DNA of 64,000 bases from Roseibium denhamense (GTDB lineage: Bacteria > Pseudomonadota > Alphaproteobacteria > Rhizobiales > Stappiaceae): contig NZ_SMLZ01000114.1 of the NCBI RefSeq assembly GCF_009711415.1, positions 123,702 to 187,701 on the forward strand, written 5' to 3'. Each line of letters begins with the position of its first letter. The stretch's first letter is position 1. Of this stretch, positions 21,964 through 31,058 are shown in pieces. The position numbers were made by a program, and so were the translations under genes. Below the pieces are notes generated by a model. The model did no database searches. It was not told the DNA's origin and saw only the letters and a list, made by a program, of their open reading frames with translations.

Positions 21964-23445
21964 TCAATCTACGACCAGTTTGACAGCGGTCCCGGCGGGG
22001 ATTGCTTGGTTGGGATCCAAATCATTGAGGATTGAGAAGAACTCAAGCCGCCGCGATGCCTCAACACCACTCATGCCGATTGCCAATTTGCGCGGCGTAT
22101 CGCCCGGGCTGGTCTTGATGACCTTGATCCGCAACGAACGAAGCCGGGCCCGTTCGGTCGGTGTCAACTGCCGGAAACTCTCGATAGTCTGACGGAACTC
22201 CTGATCAAAGGCAGCATTGGGAGAACGGCTTGCAAAGATAAAGCGGTAACCGGTCTTGCCGATCCGCAATACTGCGATCCGGAACGACCAGCCCTGGGTG
22301 ATTGCAGCGGCTGTTACGCCCGGAACACCGCCGATGGTGGTTTGGCGCACCGTTTCGGGCAAGAGGCCATTGATCCACCCAGACGTCATGTAGTCGGATA
22401 AATTCGCATAACTGCTGACGTCCGCTCCGTCAAAGCGGATCGCTGTACCCGACCCGTTGCTGGCCAGAACCGCCTCGGGCGAATTTTCAAGAATATATCC
22501 GGGCGGCACAGTGAACCCGATTCCCAGGGCTTTGTGCAGGAAAGACCGTCCCCGGACAAACCCCTCCAGCGGGTCATCACCGAACAGCATGCCGTTGATC
22601 TGGCTAAGATACCGGTCCCGGTCGCGCTCACCAATCCCCGGCGCGCCGATCTGGCGCGCGGAGCGGACGGCGATCTGAAGCCGTTCGGGTGTAGAGGGGT
22701 GAGACGACAGGAAGTCAGGCGCCGAACTGGAACTCTTGTCTGCTGACTGGTAGCGGGCAAAGGCTGCCATGGATTCCAAAAACCTTGCGGCCGCATAAGG
22801 GTCGAAACCGGCGCGGGCAAGTGTCTTCACGCCAATGGCATCGGCCTCCAGTTCCTGAACCTGGCTGAACCGGGCAAAGGACAGCTGCGAGGAGACAATT
22901 GCCTTCCGGGCCGCCTCACTGTCCTGCACCACATCACTGAGGATCTGATTGGCGAACTGCTTGGCTTCCGCCCTTTGCTGGCGTTTGATGGCATGGTCTG
23001 CGGTCACATGCGCCATTTCGTGCGCCAGGACTGCGGCCACTTCCGACGTGTCATTGGCCAGCGCCAGAAGACCACGGGTGACATATAGATAACCGCCAGG
23101 CAGGGCGAAAGCATTGATCGCCGGAGAATTCAAGATCGTGATTTGATAACTCTGCGAGGGATCGTCCGAGGCGGCGACAAGACGACCGACGACGCTGGCA
23201 ACGGCCCTCTCCGCGCCTGGATCCTCATAGACACCGCCATAGGTTGCGACCACGCGCGGGTGTTCCTTTGCGCCGATATCGGCAGCAAGACCCGGCCGCA
23301 ATGTCCCTGGAGCGACGGTACCGATACTGGTGCCATCACCGAGAAGCTGGCAGGAGGCAAGCAACAAGGACAGGCCGAAAACGCCGGCGAGGCGTCTCAT
23401 GCGCTGTCTGGCCGGGTTTCCTTCCAGCCGTTTGTCCCTGCTCAT
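21964..23445 (-). CDS. M48 family metalloprotease, lipoprotein
   Basis: A 493-residue Zn-dependent protease of the BepA/LoiP type. A lipobox LLASC puts the acylated Cys at residue 32, followed by the catalytic HEMAH at 142-146 and the third ligand region QELEADAIG. The C-terminal part ends in a LysM-like module (SPGDTPRKLAIGMSG to AVKLVVD), which may bind peptidoglycan. The family acts in outer-membrane protein quality control in the periplasm. The ATG at 23445 is chosen; it lies four bases beyond the stop of the preceding gene, so the two are an operon. Confidence 0.9.
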   Translation of the reverse strand: MSRDKRLEGNPARQRMRRLAGVFGLSLLLASCQLLGDGTSIGTVAPGTLRPGLAADIGAKEHPRVVATYGGVYEDPGAERAVASVVGRLVAASDDPSQSYQITILNSPAINAFALPGGYLYVTRGLLALANDTSEVAAVLAHEMAHVTADHAIKRQQRAEAKQFANQILSDVVQDSEAARKAIVSSQLSFARFSQVQELEADAIGVKTLARAGFDPYAAARFLESMAAFARYQSADKSSSSAPDFLSSHPSTPERLQIAVRSARQIGAPGIGERDRDRYLSQINGMLFGDDPLEGFVRGRSFLHKALGIGFTVPPGYILENSPEAVLASNGSGTAIRFDGADVSSYANLSDYMTSGWINGLLPETVRQTTIGGVPGVTAAAITQGWSFRIAVLRIGKTGYRFIFASRSPNAAFDQEFRQTIESFRQLTPTERARLRSLRIKVIKTSPGDTPRKLAIGMSGVEASRRLEFFSILNDLDPNQAIPAGTAVKLVVD

Positions 23446-23449
23446 CCTG

Positions 23450-24439
23450 CTAATCCTGATTACGGCCGTCACGTATGGCCCTCTTCGTCTCAAGTAGCCT
23501 CAATTGCTCCGGCCGCAAGAGCGCAATGTACGGCCCGTCCCTGATCTGCAATGTGCCGCGGATTTCAACGGCTGCTCCGCCCAGATCATCGACCGATTGG
23601 CCGAACCGCTGGATATGAGCTTCGAACACCGCTTCTTCGTCCGCCGGCCAGGTCGCTGTAAAGTCTTCCTTCCAATACCGTCCGAAATTCAGATAACGGG
23701 TGCTGCGGGTTTTTCCAACAGAAACAATCCGGCCCTCAACGATTACATAGCGGCCAGCCGCCTCTACCAAACGGCCCAGGGTTCGGCTTCCGTAACGGAC
23801 AGAAGGAGCCGTTCCCGACCATAGCCCGCGCCCAGCAACCCGTGCGTCGTGTTCTGCCGACCACAAGGCCTCTGCACATTGTCCTTTCGCCTGTCGGGGT
23901 TCAAAGATTGCCGCCCCCTTGCGCAACATCTGTTCCTGATAAAGACCCGCGTCCGGTCCCGTTCCCAGGATCCAGGCGGGCACTTCTCCCCAGCGGTTTT
24001 CCGTCCCGGTGCTGACGGCAATCAGGGGTCCGGGCATCGCGAGATCATCCAACGGCAGATGCCGATCCATAATCACATCGCTGGCAAAATAGCGGCTCCC
24101 ATCCGCCGCCTGAAAAACCCCTAAAGGCGCAGACTGGGATACCGGCACCCCATCAGGAGAAGACACGGCGCAGGCGGTCCGTGCGAATGCACCGTCGAAC
24201 GGCATTTGATCATCTGACAGAAAAACCGGCTCCGCCCGCACAACAGCAGCCGTCATTGACAGAAAGAGCGCCACGGGAAGGGCAAAAACAAAACGCAGTC
24301 TGGGTGCCAATTGCTGCCCGGACGGCAGAACCGCCCTGGCTACAAAACACCAGATTTTCACCCAAACCGTCTCTTTCACCGAAGTGGCCTGCCCCTCGTC
24401 ACGATCTTCAAACCATGAGCTAAAAGCAGAATAAGGCAA
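23450..24439 (-). CDS. Secreted SNase-like (thermonuclease-fold) protein
   Basis: A protein of up to 329 residues with an N-terminal membrane or signal segment (FVFALPVALFLSMTAAVVRA, about residues 49-68). The region ending in AEHDARVAGRGLWSG resembles the C-terminal helix of staphylococcal nuclease-like domains, but the catalytic Arg/Glu set is not evident, so an active nuclease is doubtful. A second domain (YVIVEGRIVSVGKTRSTRYLNFG) is OB-fold-like. It precedes the M48 protease gene by four bases. The true start may be nearer the signal segment than 24439. Confidence 0.7.
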   Translation of the reverse strand: MPYSAFSSWFEDRDEGQATSVKETVWVKIWCFVARAVLPSGQQLAPRLRFVFALPVALFLSMTAAVVRAEPVFLSDDQMPFDGAFARTACAVSSPDGVPVSQSAPLGVFQAADGSRYFASDVIMDRHLPLDDLAMPGPLIAVSTGTENRWGEVPAWILGTGPDAGLYQEQMLRKGAAIFEPRQAKGQCAEALWSAEHDARVAGRGLWSGTAPSVRYGSRTLGRLVEAAGRYVIVEGRIVSVGKTRSTRYLNFGRYWKEDFTATWPADEEAVFEAHIQRFGQSVDDLGGAAVEIRGTLQIRDGPYIALLRPEQLRLLETKRAIRDGRNQD

Positions 24440-24523
24440 GCGGAAGACCGGACGCCCCCAAAGCCCCGCTCCTTTTTGTGAGGGCTCGCAAACCGCACCA
24501 AATCATGCTAGTCGACCCTAACC

Positions 24524-24600
24524 GGCCCCGTAGCTCAGCAGGATAGAGCATCAGATTCCTAATCTGAGGGTCACAGGTTCGAATCCTGTCGGGGTCACCA
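24524..24600 (+). tRNA. tRNA-Arg (anticodon CCT)
   Basis: The acceptor stem GGCCCCG pairs with CGGGGTC (one G-U pair), followed by discriminator A and an encoded CCA. The D arm (GCTC/GAGC), the anticodon stem TCAGA/TCTGA with a seven-base loop TTCCTAA (anticodon CCT), and the T arm ACAGG-TTCGAAT-CCTGT are all intact. The last 17 bases are duplicated at 43655-43671, so it is the attachment site of the island that follows. The integrase stop codon begins at the next base. Confidence 0.97.
24584..24600 (+). repeat. attL core, 17-bp direct repeat in tRNA-Arg 3' end
   Basis: The sequence TCCTGTCGGGGTCACCA is identical to 43655-43671. Inside the tRNA it covers part of the T stem, the acceptor strand and CCA, so insertion here keeps the tRNA intact, as is usual for tRNA-targeting integrases. 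Confidence 0.9.
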
Positions 24601-25689
24601 CTACTTAGCATGGTTTTGCCTATCCTGTTTTGCAGTGTGTTTTGCAGAATCTGTTTCCAAAACGTTCTCAAACTTGGCGATCGCGTTATCGGCCATCGTT
24701 GATGTTCTGGCGAGATATTTGTCCAGAATATCCTGTGCCCGCCGAAGCGAGTGGCCGGTGATTGAGACGATCTCACCAAGATTGCAGCCTGCTTGGAACA
24801 ACATCGTTACAGTCGTTCCACGGATATCGTGAAAATGGAGCCCTTCAATCCCAGCTTCTTTGCAGGTCTTTTCCCATTGATTGGCAAAATAACGTTTCTG
24901 AAAGGCGCGCCCTGTTTTGGTCGTCAGAATCAAGGTCGATTGCCGTTTAAGACCGTCCAGGGTTTCCTTCAACGCCTTGGTGCATTTGATCGTCACCAAA
25001 CGGCCTTTGAGTTTCCCGCGCCGCGATTTGCCCTGATGAAGAGAAATCCGCTCACCGTCGTAGTTGTTCCAATTCAGCTGAAGCAGGTCTCCACGGCGTT
25101 GACCCGTGTGCAGCGCAAGCACCATCGCCAGCTTCATTTCCGGGCTCGCCACTGCCATAAAGGCCTCAACATGTTCCGGCAGCCAAATCTTGTTAGAACG
25201 ATCGCTCTGATAAGCCCGTTCGAACCCATCCATGACATTGCGTCTTAAGGGGCCATCCCGTGTCGCCCTGGAAAGAACACGGGCCAAAACCGTAACTCTG
25301 TTATCAGCTTCCCTTGGTTTGGCTTCAGAAAACGCATCATGCCATTTAATGACCGCCCTGCGAAAAGCCTTGTCCTCCAAGGCAACATAGGGGCATGTGC
25401 CATACTGATCTTCCCAGAACTTGAAAATCCTGCGGTATTCGCTCTGTGTGGATTCTGCCAACCGTCGCCATTTGGCCGTTTGCTGAAACTCTCGAATAAG
25501 ACCCCCGAGTGTTCCGGTGTCGCGTTGCCGGAATTGCTCAACGGCCGCTGCTATGTTGCTCAAAAACTCCGGAGAGCCAGGCTCACCTAGAAGCCGCGTG
25601 TTTGTGGCGCGATGATAATAATAGGTCCGCAGTTCACCGGTAGCGAGCCTGCGGTGAATGATGTTGATGCCTTTAAGATGTGTTCGCAT
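24601..25689 (-). CDS. Tyrosine-type integrase A (tRNA-proximal)
   Basis: A 362-residue site-specific recombinase. The catalytic residues are visible: Arg198 in HTGQRRGD, His287 and Arg290 in HDIRGT, His313 in TGHSLRR and the nucleophile Tyr325. An N-terminal SAM-like DNA-binding domain covers about residues 60-155. Its stop codon abuts the tRNA end, the classical place for an island integrase. It overlaps a 68-residue gene by 17 bases at its start. All catalytic residues are present, so it may be functional. Confidence 0.93.
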   Translation of the reverse strand: MRTHLKGINIIHRRLATGELRTYYYHRATNTRLLGEPGSPEFLSNIAAAVEQFRQRDTGTLGGLIREFQQTAKWRRLAESTQSEYRRIFKFWEDQYGTCPYVALEDKAFRRAVIKWHDAFSEAKPREADNRVTVLARVLSRATRDGPLRRNVMDGFERAYQSDRSNKIWLPEHVEAFMAVASPEMKLAMVLALHTGQRRGDLLQLNWNNYDGERISLHQGKSRRGKLKGRLVTIKCTKALKETLDGLKRQSTLILTTKTGRAFQKRYFANQWEKTCKEAGIEGLHFHDIRGTTVTMLFQAGCNLGEIVSITGHSLRRAQDILDKYLARTSTMADNAIAKFENVLETDSAKHTAKQDRQNHAK

Positions 25690-25879
25690 TGTCGGCTTCC
25701 CATTGCTCGAATGGTGAAAGCGGTGACGAAGAACGTTTTGACGGACTGTCTTCGCCTATCAACTCAATTCGGCCATCGGGGTGCTTGATAAGGCGACCAT
25801 TTTGAAAGCCTGCATCGCGGACGGCCTTTAGATAGCGACTCGCGTCTGAAGGGCGCAGTTTTTGGTTAGGCATTGCCAT
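25673..25879 (-). CDS. Small integrase-associated protein (possible excisionase)
   Basis: A 68-residue protein with the segment RPSDASRYLKAVRDAGFQNGRLIKHPDGRIELIGE, which looks like a small winged-helix-type DNA-binding unit. Its stop overlaps the integrase start, so they are translationally coupled. Small genes in this position often encode recombination directionality factors, but I do not recognise the family with certainty. The start may be the internal ATG two codons in. Confidence 0.6.
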   Translation of the reverse strand: MAMPNQKLRPSDASRYLKAVRDAGFQNGRLIKHPDGRIELIGEDSPSKRSSSPLSPFEQWEADNANTS

Positions 25880-25916
25880 CTCTTTTATTTGTGCTCTGGC
25901 AAGCTTTACTCAAAAC

Positions 25917-26504
25917 CTATCGCAGCTTTGCCCTTCTTATTTCGTTCAGCATTGCTTTGCTGGCATCAAACAGCTTTTTTGCACCTTCGGTTTCGTGCTC
26001 TTCGGGGGTTTCCTCGAAGTAAATGTCTCGAATTCCGAACGACACAAAGCTCGCAATCTTTGAGAGGGATAATTGGATAAAGGCAAAGCGCGCGCCCTCC
26101 CAAAAGTCCTCAAACGCGTATCGGTCATTTTCAAATTTACTTGTGATCAGCCTTGCATACAGTCCGTCTGCATCAAAGTAGATCCTGCAAATGTGTTCAC
26201 TCTCCGGGTCTTCAACCGCTGACTTGAACCAGTCGCCAAGCTTTACCTCCCGCTCATAAAACAATTGCGAAACAAGGTTCGGCGACACGCCAAGCCCGCT
26301 TAGATGCGCAATCATTGTGACCGCCATGATGTCGAGCGCGGAATACAAACGCCGCCGCCCCTTGCCGACACTGCCCTGACTGAGACGCAGGATCCCGCGA
26401 TTGGGGTCCGTCCAATTCTGGAGCGTTTTCGCGCTCACAGAAGTGATGCGAATTACGTCCGCCTGGGTGTACTCAGGGATCTCAATGTCGACTCGATTAC
26501 TCAC
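25917..26504 (-). CDS. MerR-like HTH regulator
   Basis: A 195-residue protein with a MerR-type winged-helix start (YTQADVIRITSVSAKTLQNW, then KGRRRLYSALDIMAV) and a C-terminal region of unknown role. The GTG at 26504 is chosen because GAGG lies eight bases before it; a TTG at 26510 is an alternative. It is 38 bases upstream of the small integrase-associated gene in the same direction, so it may control excision. A 17-bp inverted repeat just upstream is a likely operator. The region is poorer in G+C than its neighbours. Confidence 0.75.
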   Translation of the reverse strand: MSNRVDIEIPEYTQADVIRITSVSAKTLQNWTDPNRGILRLSQGSVGKGRRRLYSALDIMAVTMIAHLSGLGVSPNLVSQLFYEREVKLGDWFKSAVEDPESEHICRIYFDADGLYARLITSKFENDRYAFEDFWEGARFAFIQLSLSKIASFVSFGIRDIYFEETPEEHETEGAKKLFDASKAMLNEIRRAKLR

Positions 26505-26510
26505 ACTCAA

Positions 26511-26560
26511 AACCTCACATGAGATTTATAAAGTGTCAACTTAAAATCTCATATGAGGTT
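26511..26560. promoter_or_regulatory. 17-bp inverted repeat, probable operator of the MerR-like gene
   Basis: AACCTCACATGAGATTT at 26511-26527 is matched by its reverse complement at 26544-26560 with one mismatch, separated by 16 bases. Each arm holds a nearly self-complementary core (CTCATATGAG in the right arm). The left arm touches the start of the MerR-like gene, so the element covers its promoter. This looks like a double operator; binding by the adjacent regulator is inferred. Confidence 0.7.
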
Positions 26561-26777
26561 ACAAAGCAGGCGTATAAGCGAATCTAACCTACTCTTGATA
26601 GGGCAACTATGCGCAATTTGCCCGATCATATGCCCTCAACACTAGCCGGCGTCGAAGTCAAAAGACCTTCAGTTGACTCGAGAAACACGAGCTTTTTGAA
26701 CTCGTGAGAGATCGCCGAATCCAGATCACCAGACCGATCGAAACAATAACGATAGAATTTCTCATAAAGTCAGCGGT

Positions 26778-27008
26778 TTAGCCCCGCTCAAGAAGCTGGT
26801 TCAGAGCCTTGATCAATTTGGTTCCGCCGGGACCTTTGCACCTCAGGCTGTCCGACACCGATAGGAACGCCGCTTTCGGATCGTAAGACAGATGCGGCAA
26901 GCCATGGGTTGTCAGGAAAGATGGCGTTTCGGCCGACAAGGCAAGAAACACTTCGAGACGATTGAGATAGAGCATTTCAACTTCAAGCCTGTCCGATAAT
27001 ACCATCAT
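26778..27008 (-). CDS. Small hypothetical protein
   Basis: An open frame of 76 codons with a protein-like ending (SYDPKAAFLSVSDSLRCKGPG). I do not recognise it. No good ribosome-binding sequence is obvious and it lies alone between the MerR-like promoter and the exporter operon, so it could be a remnant. Confidence 0.35.
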   Translation of the reverse strand: MMVLSDRLEVEMLYLNRLEVFLALSAETPSFLTTHGLPHLSYDPKAAFLSVSDSLRCKGPGGTKLIKALNQLLERG

Positions 27009-27235
27009 TACAGCTTCAAAAAAATGTCCACGGATCCAAACACTGCAAACTTTTCATTGGAATTTGAAGCATCTGTCCGTTTGTTGGTTTGGGCGGGAAG
27101 CAGACGTTCGCTGCGTGGCGAACGAATAACCGCATGGCAACTGAACTGCTAGTGGGTTCAATGAAAACGACCGGTTGAAACGGTGGAGGCAACTTTCAGC
27201 GGCGTTGGTCTTGCGCTGAAGCTGTTGCTTGAACG

Positions 27236-28447
27236 CTACTCGTGCCGGAGTGCTTCGATTGGATCGAGATTGGCGGCTGCGCGTGCTGGATAGTAGCCGA
27301 ATGCGGCACCGACAATGGCGGAGAATACGAAGGCCAGCAGGATTATGCCTGGGTCCGGCACAAACGGGATATCGATCCAATGAGCACCGATCGCGGCCAG
27401 ACCCAATCCCAGGATGATGCCGACAAGACCGCCAAGCAGAGACAATGCGACCGCCTCAATCAGAAACTGCATGAGGACCTGATGTGTTTGCGCACCCACC
27501 GCAAGTCGGATGCCAATTTCACGGGTTCGTTCCGTAACGCTCACAAGCATGATATTCATGATTCCGATGCCTCCGACCAGCAGACTGACGGCGGCCACCG
27601 CCGACAGCAATCCGGTGAGAACGCCGGTAATACTCGTCAGCATTGATGCCACCTGCTTCATGTCAATCACCGAGAAGTCGTCTTCGTCGCCCGGAGCGAT
27701 GCGGCGCAGCTCGCGCATCAGGTTTTCAACGTCCCGGATCGCCTGGCCGGTTGAGGCCCCGTCAACCACCGACATGTAGATGACGGAGACATCGTCCTTG
27801 CCCGTGAGGCGTCTTTGATAAGTCCGCAAGGGAACCAGGACGACATCGTCCTGGTCCGCACCGATAGACGAAGCGCCTTTTTCGGTGAGGACGCCGATCA
27901 CGTTGCAGGACATTTTCTTGATCCGCACCGGCTGATCGAGCGGGTCTGCGGTGCCGAACAGTTCCTGGCGTACGGTCTGACCCAGGATGCAGACCGGTTT
28001 CCCGCTCCGGGTTTCGCTGGCATTGAAATTTCGGCCAAGCGCGAGCGGCCAGTCGGATGCCACGAGATAGCGCTGGTCCGTCGCCGTAATTTTCGCGCGG
28101 TGGTTCTCGGTGCCAGCAACAATCGTCCCTTGCTGCGAGGAAATTGGCGCCGCCGTATCAATCTCCGGGAGTGCTTCCTCAAGGGCGTCGACGTCCTTGA
28201 TGTTGAAGGGCCGTGCTGCGGTACTGTGGGCTCTTGGGCCCATGCCACGCTGCCCGGGACGCACCACGATGACGTTGGTTCCCATTTTCTCGACATCGGC
28301 AATAACCTGCTCGGAGGAGCCTTGTCCAAGCGTAAGCATGGCGATAACCGACGCGACACCGATGACCACACCCAGCACCGTCAGACAGGACCGCAGTGCA
28401 TTGCGGAAGATTGATTTAAGGGCGAGCTTGGTCATATCCCAGAGCAT
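27236..28447 (-). CDS. MacB-type ABC transporter permease
   Basis: A 403-residue permease with the MacB/LolC topology: an N-terminal membrane helix (CLTVLGVVIGVASVIAML), a large periplasmic domain, and three C-terminal helices (about residues 280-400). The family exports substrates from the periplasm by mechanotransmission instead of moving them through the inner membrane. The ATG at 28447 is one base after the ATPase stop. With the ATPase and HlyD-like gene upstream it forms a complete tripartite inner part; an outer-membrane channel gene is not present here. Confidence 0.9.
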   Translation of the reverse strand: MLWDMTKLALKSIFRNALRSCLTVLGVVIGVASVIAMLTLGQGSSEQVIADVEKMGTNVIVVRPGQRGMGPRAHSTAARPFNIKDVDALEEALPEIDTAAPISSQQGTIVAGTENHRAKITATDQRYLVASDWPLALGRNFNASETRSGKPVCILGQTVRQELFGTADPLDQPVRIKKMSCNVIGVLTEKGASSIGADQDDVVLVPLRTYQRRLTGKDDVSVIYMSVVDGASTGQAIRDVENLMRELRRIAPGDEDDFSVIDMKQVASMLTSITGVLTGLLSAVAAVSLLVGGIGIMNIMLVSVTERTREIGIRLAVGAQTHQVLMQFLIEAVALSLLGGLVGIILGLGLAAIGAHWIDIPFVPDPGIILLAFVFSAIVGAAFGYYPARAAANLDPIEALRHE

Positions 28448-28448
28448 T

Positions 28449-29156
28449 CTAGGCCGCATCCTGTAGCTCGCGGTCTTGCTGAACACGCCCGTCGACCATC
28501 CAGATCAGGCGGCTCGCGTACTCGGCAATCTCCTCATCATGTGTCACCATGATGATCGTAAGCCCTGATTTGCGGCGAAGCTCAACAATAAGCTCCATGA
28601 TCTCCCGCGACCGCTGCGTGTCAAGATTCCCGGTCGGCTCATCCGCCAGCACAACATGCGGATCGCCGGCCAAGGCCCTGGCGATAGCGACCCTTTGTTG
28701 CTGCCCGCCGGACAATTGGGACGGATCGTGCGTCTCCCGTCCCTTGAGCCCGACCAGATCCAGCGCATGAAGGGCGCGTTCCCGCCGTTCCCGTTTGCCA
28801 ATGCCCTTGTAGATGAGGGGAAGTTCCACATTGTCGAGTGCCGATGTGCGGGCCAGAAGGTTGTAGCCCTGGTAGATAAAGGCAAGGTAGTGGCGTCTGA
28901 TCAGCGCTCGTTCATCGCCGTCCAGACCGGCAATCTCAAGCCCGTTGAACCGGTAGGTGCCGGATGTTGGCCGGTCGAGGCAGCCGATAAGGTTCATGGC
29001 CGTCGATTTTCCGGATCCGCTTGGCCCCATAATCGCAACGAATTCACCCCGCTTGATATCGATATCGACACCGTCAAGCGCGCGGACCTCCGCATCGCCT
29101 TGGCCATATATGCGGCGGATATCCTTGAGCGAGATGTAGGGTTCCGAGTGTGGCAT
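28449..29156 (-). CDS. MacB/LolD-type ABC transporter ATPase
   Basis: A 235-residue ATP-binding subunit. Walker A is GPSGSGKST, the signature is LSGGQQQRVAIARAL and Walker B runs into VVLADEPTGNLD; the H-loop is MVTHDEE. In MacB of Escherichia coli the ATPase is fused to the permease, while here they are separate. Its start codon directly abuts the stop of the HlyD-like gene and it ends one base before the permease, so the three are one operon. Confidence 0.94.
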   Translation of the reverse strand: MPHSEPYISLKDIRRIYGQGDAEVRALDGVDIDIKRGEFVAIMGPSGSGKSTAMNLIGCLDRPTSGTYRFNGLEIAGLDGDERALIRRHYLAFIYQGYNLLARTSALDNVELPLIYKGIGKRERRERALHALDLVGLKGRETHDPSQLSGGQQQRVAIARALAGDPHVVLADEPTGNLDTQRSREIMELIVELRRKSGLTIIMVTHDEEIAEYASRLIWMVDGRVQQDRELQDAA

Positions 29157-30404
29157 CTAGTTCTCCACGCCGACAATCACCCGGTCCCCGGGCTGCACAT
29201 CGCCGCCCAGAATTTCCGTGTACCGTCCGTTGGTGTCGCCGCGCACGATTTCGATCTCGGCCATTCCGTTGTCCCGCAAGACCCAGAGCGTGTTGGTTGT
29301 GGGCCGCGGCGGAACCATGGACGGCTGATCGGAAAATAGGAGCCCGAGCATACCGGTGCTCCCCGTTGGTCCATCGTCGGCGGAACCGGTCGGGTCCGGC
29401 ACGAACCTCAAGGCAGCATTCGGAACCAAGAGAGCATCCGCCACCTCGTTGACCAAGATGTCGGCGGATGCGGTCATGCCGGGCCGCAACACTAGGTCCG
29501 GATTATCGACCTCGAGACTTGCCAGATAGGTGACAACGTTGTCGATCACCTCAGGTGCAAACCGCACTGTTTTGACCTGTGCAGGGAATTCGCGGGCCGG
29601 ATAGGCGTCGACCGTGAAGGTTGCCCGTTGCGCTTCCTTGAGACGGCCAATATCCGCTTCGTCGATCGACAGTTGAAGCTCCATTTCGCTGAGGCTTTCA
29701 GCAATCGTGAAAAGAACCGGCGCTGACATCGATGCGGCAACCGTTTGGCCCTGGTTTACCTTGCGCTCCAGAACAACCCCGTCGACAGGCGAGCGAAGAC
29801 AGGCATCGGCGAGATCCTCCTCCGTGACCGCAAGATTGGCGCGCTCCCGGGCAATGTCCGCGCGTGCTATCACGACATCGGCTTTCATGCGCTCGAAAGC
29901 CGCATCTGCCGTGATCACTTGCAAAGCGCTGCTGACGTTCCGGTCCTTGAGCGTGCGCGCGCGCTGCGCCTCCTCGCGCGCCTCCTCCAGATTGACCTGA
30001 GCCTTCACCAGCCGTGCCTCTGCCGCGCGAAGGTTGGCTTCCTGAACCTTTTTCATCGCCTCCAGTTTCGAGGTGTCGAGCCGGGCGAGGACATCACCGG
30101 CCTTGACCGGATCATTGAAGTCGACGGCGACCGCTGAAATGGTTCCCGACAATTCGCTGGAGACATCGACCGTGTTTGTCGGCTCGACTGATCCCGTCGC
30201 GCTGATGGTGACCGTCAGATCGCCGTGTGAAAGAGTCTCGGTCCGGAACTGGATGCTTTTTGATGCCTCGTCTTGGAGGGAAAGCAGCCAGCCGCCGCCA
30301 GCCCCGAGCCCGATAATCAGAAGCAGCAACCAGGCCTTTGCTCCGCGCCGGCGCGACCTCGACTGCTTGAGGCGTGACGTGATCTCTATCTGGTCCGGAT
30401 CCAT
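29157..30404 (-). CDS. HlyD/MacA-type periplasmic adaptor
   Basis: A 415-residue membrane-fusion protein. An N-terminal membrane anchor (AWLLLLIIGLGAGGGWLLSL, about residues 24-43) is followed by a split lipoyl domain, a coiled-coil hairpin of roughly residues 115-190 rich in Ala, Glu and Arg (EANLRAAEARLVKAQVNLEE), and beta-barrel domains. It would connect the MacB-like pump to an outer-membrane channel. The ATG at 30404 gives MDPDQIEIT; upstream in-frame codons overlap the previous gene. Confidence 0.9.
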   Translation of the reverse strand: MDPDQIEITSRLKQSRSRRRGAKAWLLLLIIGLGAGGGWLLSLQDEASKSIQFRTETLSHGDLTVTISATGSVEPTNTVDVSSELSGTISAVAVDFNDPVKAGDVLARLDTSKLEAMKKVQEANLRAAEARLVKAQVNLEEAREEAQRARTLKDRNVSSALQVITADAAFERMKADVVIARADIARERANLAVTEEDLADACLRSPVDGVVLERKVNQGQTVAASMSAPVLFTIAESLSEMELQLSIDEADIGRLKEAQRATFTVDAYPAREFPAQVKTVRFAPEVIDNVVTYLASLEVDNPDLVLRPGMTASADILVNEVADALLVPNAALRFVPDPTGSADDGPTGSTGMLGLLFSDQPSMVPPRPTTNTLWVLRDNGMAEIEIVRGDTNGRYTEILGGDVQPGDRVIVGVEN

Positions 30405-30412
30405 GGAATACC

Positions 30413-30883
30413 CTAGCTCTGATGATCCAGGTGCGGTCTTGCTGAATTCGCGGCTTCGGAGGCGGCTCTCATGCGCCTCAACGCCACCAGAGCGCCGGAC
30501 GTGGCCGTCAAGGCACAAACTGTCAGGTAAACCATCATATAGAAGCGGCCGGGAAACACGCCTTGTCCGACAAGTTCAACGCCATGCAATTCAAGTCCGA
30601 TGTGGGCAGCGAAATAGGCAAAGGGGATAAGCCCGAGCAAGAGAAGCGATCCGCGCCTGTCGGTCAGCGCCAGGTAGATGAGTGCACTTGCCGTGACCAA
30701 ATTGGAGGCACCAAAGGCCAGCATCAGGATGAGCAGATCCAGGCCTGCTGGCCCCGTCAGATCCACCCCCGCTTTTTCGGTCGCGGCATAGCCAGCGAAA
30801 ACCGTATGGGCGATCCCGCGCACGACATCGTAACTTCCAAGCGCAAAGGCAACAAAGGAAACGTATCTGGGTATGGCGTTCAT
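30413..30883 (-). CDS. Small four-helix membrane protein
   Basis: A 156-residue inner-membrane protein with about four hydrophobic helices (residues 5-30, 48-70, 77-97 and 112-135). I do not recognise the family. It lies eight bases before the HlyD-like gene and reads with it, so it is probably the first gene of the exporter operon. Its function may be auxiliary to the exporter. Confidence 0.75.
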   Translation of the reverse strand: MNAIPRYVSFVAFALGSYDVVRGIAHTVFAGYAATEKAGVDLTGPAGLDLLILMLAFGASNLVTASALIYLALTDRRGSLLLLGLIPFAYFAAHIGLELHGVELVGQGVFPGRFYMMVYLTVCALTATSGALVALRRMRAASEAANSARPHLDHQS

Positions 30884-31058
30884 GCGAATGTCCAGTGTCC
30901 GTCGTCAGCGTTAATCGGTTGTTTTGACTACGATTGCTTTATGAAAGCGCCGCACCGGAAGGCCACAAGCAAATGCTGGAGGCGTGCTTTGCATGCCCTC
31001 CGGTGCGGGTGTCCCGTTGCCGGTACCTGGCGGACGGTACCGCGCTGGCAACGGTGTT

